A stretch of 64,000 nt of DNA from Cystobacter fuscus DSM 2262 (lineage in GTDB: Bacteria; Myxococcota; Myxococcia; Myxococcales; Myxococcaceae): assembly GCF_000335475.2 (NCBI RefSeq), contig NZ_ANAH02000021.1, positions 1 through 64,000 of the forward strand. The letters run 5' to 3'. The position numbers and the translations under genes are program-made. The notes below the pieces were generated by a model, which had not been told where the DNA came from, did not search any database, and saw nothing but the letters and a program-made list of their open reading frames with translations. Shown piece by piece: positions 60,538-64,000 of the stretch. How positions within the stretch are numbered: position 1 is the stretch's first letter; every line of letters starts with the position of its first letter.

Positions 60538-63500
60538 CTACGGGGACTCGGGCGCGCTCGAGGAGTTCTGCGGATCACGCGTGGCGCGCACCACGAAGTC
60601 GCTCCCGTTGTTGTCGCTGTCGTAGCCGTTGCCGCGCAAGGCGTCGCCGCCGCCCGGCTTCATCGTGTCAGCTGTTGAGGAGGCCACCGACTTGCGCTCG
60701 ATGCTGCTACCCGCCTGGGCGTTATCAATGGCTGGAGCCGCGGTGCCTTCACGGTTCGCAGCCGAGGCCGTGCCCCAGCCCAGCAGATCCACCACCTTGC
60801 CCGCTGCATCAAGGATTCGCAGCCCGCCTCCGTTGTGGCCGGTGAGACCGGTGTAGGTCGCATCAGGCGTCGGACCCGTGAACTTGTCCTTCAGGGCAAT
60901 CAGATAGAAGCCCTTCGCCGGGATGCTTCCCAGGGACGTCAGCCCCGCCAGGTTGTTGAAGCCCCCCGTGGGCGAGGCGTACTGGATCTTCCACCCCGTG
61001 AGCGCAACGGCGGCATTCGTCGGGTTGTAGAGCTCGATGAACTCGTCGTCGTGATTGGGGTCTGTGCTCCCCGCGACGGCGTTCTTCGAGGCGAACTCGC
61101 TGATGACCACATGGTCGGTCATCGGCGCCGGAGGCACGGTGATCGTCACCGTGCCGAAGACACCATTGGTCGGATCCGAGATGTCGCTCACACCGCAGTA
61201 GACGTAGGCCGACTGCGCGCCCGTGACCGGGTCCTTGAAGGAGTAGCGGAAGCCGTACTTGTACGAGCCGGGCGTGGAGATGCTCAGCGTGCCGAGCGTC
61301 TCGTCCTCGTCGCTGACCGTGGGCGCGTACGCCCCATTGAAGGAGATGGTCGTCCAGGTCCAGTCCGGCGCGGGGCTCGTGTCCGGGCCGTAGCCCAGCT
61401 CCGCCACCACGTAGGGGTAGCCGTCGTTTCCAGCCGTGTTCCGGTCCGTCACGCTCGTGGCCTTGAACCGGCTGGAGACAGTCACCGGCGTGCCCGCCTG
61501 GGTGGGCGGAATCGTCTTCGGGCTCTGGATGTAGCAGAGGCTCACGACCGGGCTGGCCGTCATGCCGCACGCGGTGTTGGCGGCCTCGGGCGTGCCGTAG
61601 TCCCCGCCCGAGAGCGCATCGGTCGAGTCACACCAGTACCAGGGCTGGGCCGCGGCGCGCGTCCCCTGGACGAGCGAGGAGAGATTCATCGACTTGCCCG
61701 TGCTCTGGGGGAAGGACGGCGTATAGCGGAACTCCGTCACCGTGCTGGCGCCATTGGCGACGATGAACGACCCCGAGCCCTCCAGGGCGATCGCGCTGGG
61801 GTACTGATAGCTGGCGGAGACGCCACCATTGGTGGCCCGGTCCTTGTTCTGGGCCAGGACGAAGTGGCCCTTGCGGCCCACCACCAGCGGCGTGCTCCCC
61901 GAGCCCACCTGGAACGAGCGCACGGCGTCCGAGCTGTTCTTGTACGTCACCGTGAGGCCGTTGAGGTTGAGCAGGCCATCCGTGGCGTTGGTCAGCTCGA
62001 CGTACTCGGTCGTCCCGCTCGAGGGCGAGTGCATCACCTCGGAGACGAGCAACTGGTTGGCCGTGGGCTTCGGGGCCGTGTCGCACTGGGCGTTGAAGCA
62101 GACGGCGCTGGCGCCCGTGCACGCGGTGGTCGTCTCCGTCCGCTTGCAGGTGCCGGTGCCATTCTCGTCGACACAGGCCGCCGTGTAGGTGGTCCGCGAG
62201 ACCCCATCCGCCGCGCAGACGGGAGCATCCGGAGCGCAGGTCACGCCCGCGCACACGTCCTCGGGCGTGGTCGTGTCCACGAGGGACAGACTGGAGTTGC
62301 CGACGTCATCCCTCACCTTCAGCCCGAAGTAGTAGTGGGTGGCTCGCACCAGGCCGGTGACGCGCGCCGACTCCGCGCTGCCCGGGTCCTTGGGCACGCC
62401 CACGCTCACCGGCGTGGCGGCCTCGAACGACGCCTCGGTGATGGGGCTCAGGGAGTAGCGCAACTCGTAGCTGGAGGCGATGCCCAGCGTCCCGTCATCG
62501 CCCACGGCCGTCCAGGCCAGGGTCACCGCGTTGGCCGTGAGCTCGGCCACCGTGAGAGACACGGCGCTCGGCGCGACGTCATCCACGATGGTGAACTTGC
62601 CGCTGGTGGCGCTGTCCAGCGTGCCCGCCATGGCGACGAGCCAGAAATCCGTGCCCTGCTGGTCCACGCTCAACGTGGAGAAGGTGGCGAGTCCCGCCAC
62701 GGGCTTCACGGTCACGGTGCCCAGCAACTCGGCCGCGTTGTTGCCGCCCACCAGGCCCAACGTGACGTCGGGCGAGTCCACGGAGAGCACGTTGCCGAAC
62801 TCGTCGGTGATGGCCACGGTCACCGCGGGCATCACCTCGCGAACCTTGGCGCTGGTGGGCTGCGTGCGGAACACCAGCATCGCGGGCGTCCCCGTGCTGG
62901 CGATGTCGAAGGAATCGCTCGAAGCGGAGTCCAGCCCCTCGGCGGAGGCCGTCAGCACGTAGCCGGTGCCCGCCTCGGTGATGGAGAGGCCCGGGAAGGA
63001 CGCCACGCCATCCACGGGGTCCACGGACGTGGTCCCCGCCAGCGTGCCCTTGTTGAGGGCGAGCGTCACCCGCGGGGCGGAGACGGAGAGCCGGTTGCCG
63101 GAAGCATCCGTCACGGCCACCCGCACCTCGAAGGTCTCTCCAGCGCCCCGGTTGGAGGGCTGCTGGGTGAAGACGAGTTTCGTGGGGGCGGCCGGCGCGG
63201 GCAGCACCTCGAAGGGGGAGCTCGTCGCCGACGCCAGGCCGGCGGCGCTCGCCACCAGGGTGTAGCCCGCCGCGGCCTTCTCGAGCACCAACGTGGAGAA
63301 GCGCGCCACGCCATTGACCGCCGCCACGGACACCGTCCCCTTCAGCTCGGCCGAGGGAGAGCCCTCGCCGAGCGCCACCGTCACCGTGTCGCTGGCGTCC
63401 GTCACCGTCTGGCCGCTCGCGTCCTGGATGGTGACCTCGAAGGTGCCCAGCGGCTTGCCCGCCGTGCCGGACGAGGGCGCCCCGGTGAAGACCAGATGGG

Positions 63501-63948
63501 GGGCAGCAAGGGAGACGAACTCGACGGTGGGCCGCGAGGCCAGTGTCACGGGGCCCCCTTCCGCGTCCACCGTGGCCGTCACCGTCTTCGTGCCCGCGGA
63601 GGTGGACGCGAGCGTCGCGACCGCCACGCCCTGCGCGTCCGTGGGGCCCGACGGCTGCCCCAGCGTGTTGCCCTCGCCCGAGGCCTCCACCGTCACCGCA
63701 CGGCCCTCCAGCGGAGTGCCATCCGCCGTGCGCACCGTCACCCGGATCTCCACGGTGTCCTGGCCGTTGGCGCGCACGCCCCGTGCCGGGTTCACCTCCA
63801 CCGACGAGCGCTCCGCGTCCGGCATCTCCCGCACTGGCGGAGGAGGCGGGTTCGGCTCATCGCGACATGCCGATCCGCCAAGGGACAGACCGAGCAACAA
63901 CGCACTCCACGCGACCAGCCGCGCGAGCGAGGGGGGGGCATGCTTCAT
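60538..63948 (-). CDS. Large Ig-like, fibronectin-like and lamin-tail lipoprotein
   Basis: This 1136-residue exported protein has a lipobox GSAC (Cys28) followed by a Pro run. Residues ~50-470 hold four bacterial Ig-like/invasin-type domains (VTIQDASGQTVTD, VAVTDASGNRLS, VAITDEFGNVLS), ~475-575 a fibronectin-like domain, ~580-640 a Cys-rich segment, and ~650-780 and ~985-1090 two lamin-tail domains (LLVSEVMHSPSSGTTEYVELTN and VVISEFASKNAVAG...DDEFIELYNPTN). Between them is another beta domain (~840-965). The ATG at 63948 follows GGAG. It is probably a surface or outer-membrane adhesin-type protein; the ligand is unknown. The right edge of the window, 63949-64000, holds its upstream region. 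Confidence 0.85.
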   Translation of the reverse strand: MKHAPPSLARLVAWSALLLGLSLGGSACRDEPNPPPPPVREMPDAERSSVEVNPARGVRANGQDTVEIRVTVRTADGTPLEGRAVTVEASGEGNTLGQPSGPTDAQGVAVATLASTSAGTKTVTATVDAEGGPVTLASRPTVEFVSLAAPHLVFTGAPSSGTAGKPLGTFEVTIQDASGQTVTDASDTVTVALGEGSPSAELKGTVSVAAVNGVARFSTLVLEKAAAGYTLVASAAGLASATSSPFEVLPAPAAPTKLVFTQQPSNRGAGETFEVRVAVTDASGNRLSVSAPRVTLALNKGTLAGTTSVDPVDGVASFPGLSITEAGTGYVLTASAEGLDSASSDSFDIASTGTPAMLVFRTQPTSAKVREVMPAVTVAITDEFGNVLSVDSPDVTLGLVGGNNAAELLGTVTVKPVAGLATFSTLSVDQQGTDFWLVAMAGTLDSATSGKFTIVDDVAPSAVSLTVAELTANAVTLAWTAVGDDGTLGIASSYELRYSLSPITEASFEAATPVSVGVPKDPGSAESARVTGLVRATHYYFGLKVRDDVGNSSLSLVDTTTPEDVCAGVTCAPDAPVCAADGVSRTTYTAACVDENGTGTCKRTETTTACTGASAVCFNAQCDTAPKPTANQLLVSEVMHSPSSGTTEYVELTNATDGLLNLNGLTVTYKNSSDAVRSFQVGSGSTPLVVGRKGHFVLAQNKDRATNGGVSASYQYPSAIALEGSGSFIVANGASTVTEFRYTPSFPQSTGKSMNLSSLVQGTRAAAQPWYWCDSTDALSGGDYGTPEAANTACGMTASPVVSLCYIQSPKTIPPTQAGTPVTVSSRFKATSVTDRNTAGNDGYPYVVAELGYGPDTSPAPDWTWTTISFNGAYAPTVSDEDETLGTLSISTPGSYKYGFRYSFKDPVTGAQSAYVYCGVSDISDPTNGVFGTVTITVPPAPMTDHVVISEFASKNAVAGSTDPNHDDEFIELYNPTNAAVALTGWKIQYASPTGGFNNLAGLTSLGSIPAKGFYLIALKDKFTGPTPDATYTGLTGHNGGGLRILDAAGKVVDLLGWGTASAANREGTAAPAIDNAQAGSSIERKSVASSTADTMKPGGGDALRGNGYDSDNNGSDFVVRATRDPQNSSSAPESP

Positions 63949-64000
63949 GAACCAACTCCAGGCTGAAGAGGGGATGCAGCCCGCCAGCCAGGAGGCTTCG

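Overview
The window comes from a very GC-rich bacterium that is most likely a myxobacterium of the Cystobacter/Archangium/Myxococcus group. The pointers are a myxobacteria-type DUF2378 protein (56395-56982), a TIGR02266-type PilZ-like domain fused to an Hsp70-like ATPase (13780-16128), large PAS/GAF histidine kinases, many lipoproteins and secreted lytic proteins, and the sporulation-linked PrkA-YhbH-SpoVR operon. No rRNA, tRNA, CRISPR array, insertion sequence or prophage was seen. The window is almost wholly coding, and both ends cut through or abut genes.

Layout. 1-6 kb: the 3' part of an unknown gene, a cupredoxin, a DUF4153/DUF4173-type membrane protein, and a DEDDh-exonuclease/DinG-helicase fusion. 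6-10.4 kb, minus strand: a close-packed run of two paralogous exported HEAT-repeat proteins, an AAA_21 ATPase, a DUF4276 (TOPRIM-like) protein and a Tat-exported pirin. The ATPase gene has AT-richer stretches than its neighbours, and the ATPase/DUF4276 pair looks like an OLD-type defence module inserted in the run. 10.4-16.9 kb: alaS, a lipoprotein, the PilZ-Hsp70 fusion and an outer-membrane protein. 17-25.4 kb: glutamate-cysteine ligase, an EI24/CysZ-like membrane protein, a long S41 (Ctp) protease with a 500-residue tail, an outer-membrane protein, a glycerophosphodiesterase, a TatA-like subunit and a solenoid protein. Two convergent pairs in this stretch share a CTAG stop.

25.4-37 kb: an MJ0042 zinc-ribbon membrane protein, PhaR, a secreted GH30/ricin-B enzyme and a CBM6/thaumatin-like lipoprotein (a likely wall- or glucan-degrading pair, with a hairpin over the second gene's ribosome site), a small phasin-like protein, two overlapping ArsA/Get3-like ATPases, a TPR lipoprotein and a Ste24-like M48 protease. 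37-44.7 kb: an orphan SycD-like TPR chaperone with a HrpK-like candidate type III secretion substrate, ruvX, a four-span membrane protein, a cytosolic histidine kinase and a GT-C glycosyltransferase.

44.9-64 kb: a CHASE3 hybrid histidine kinase, the PrkA-YhbH-SpoVR operon, an M23 peptidase, a PhcB-like methyltransferase, the DUF2378 protein divergent from glycogen phosphorylase, a small STAS-like protein, and a large Ig-like/lamin-tail lipoprotein with a strong terminator. Several genes (the DinG fusion, M48 protease, ruvX, first ArsA-like ATPase, GT-C enzyme) lack a Shine-Dalgarno sequence and have a TANNNT box just upstream of ATG, which suggests leaderless transcripts.
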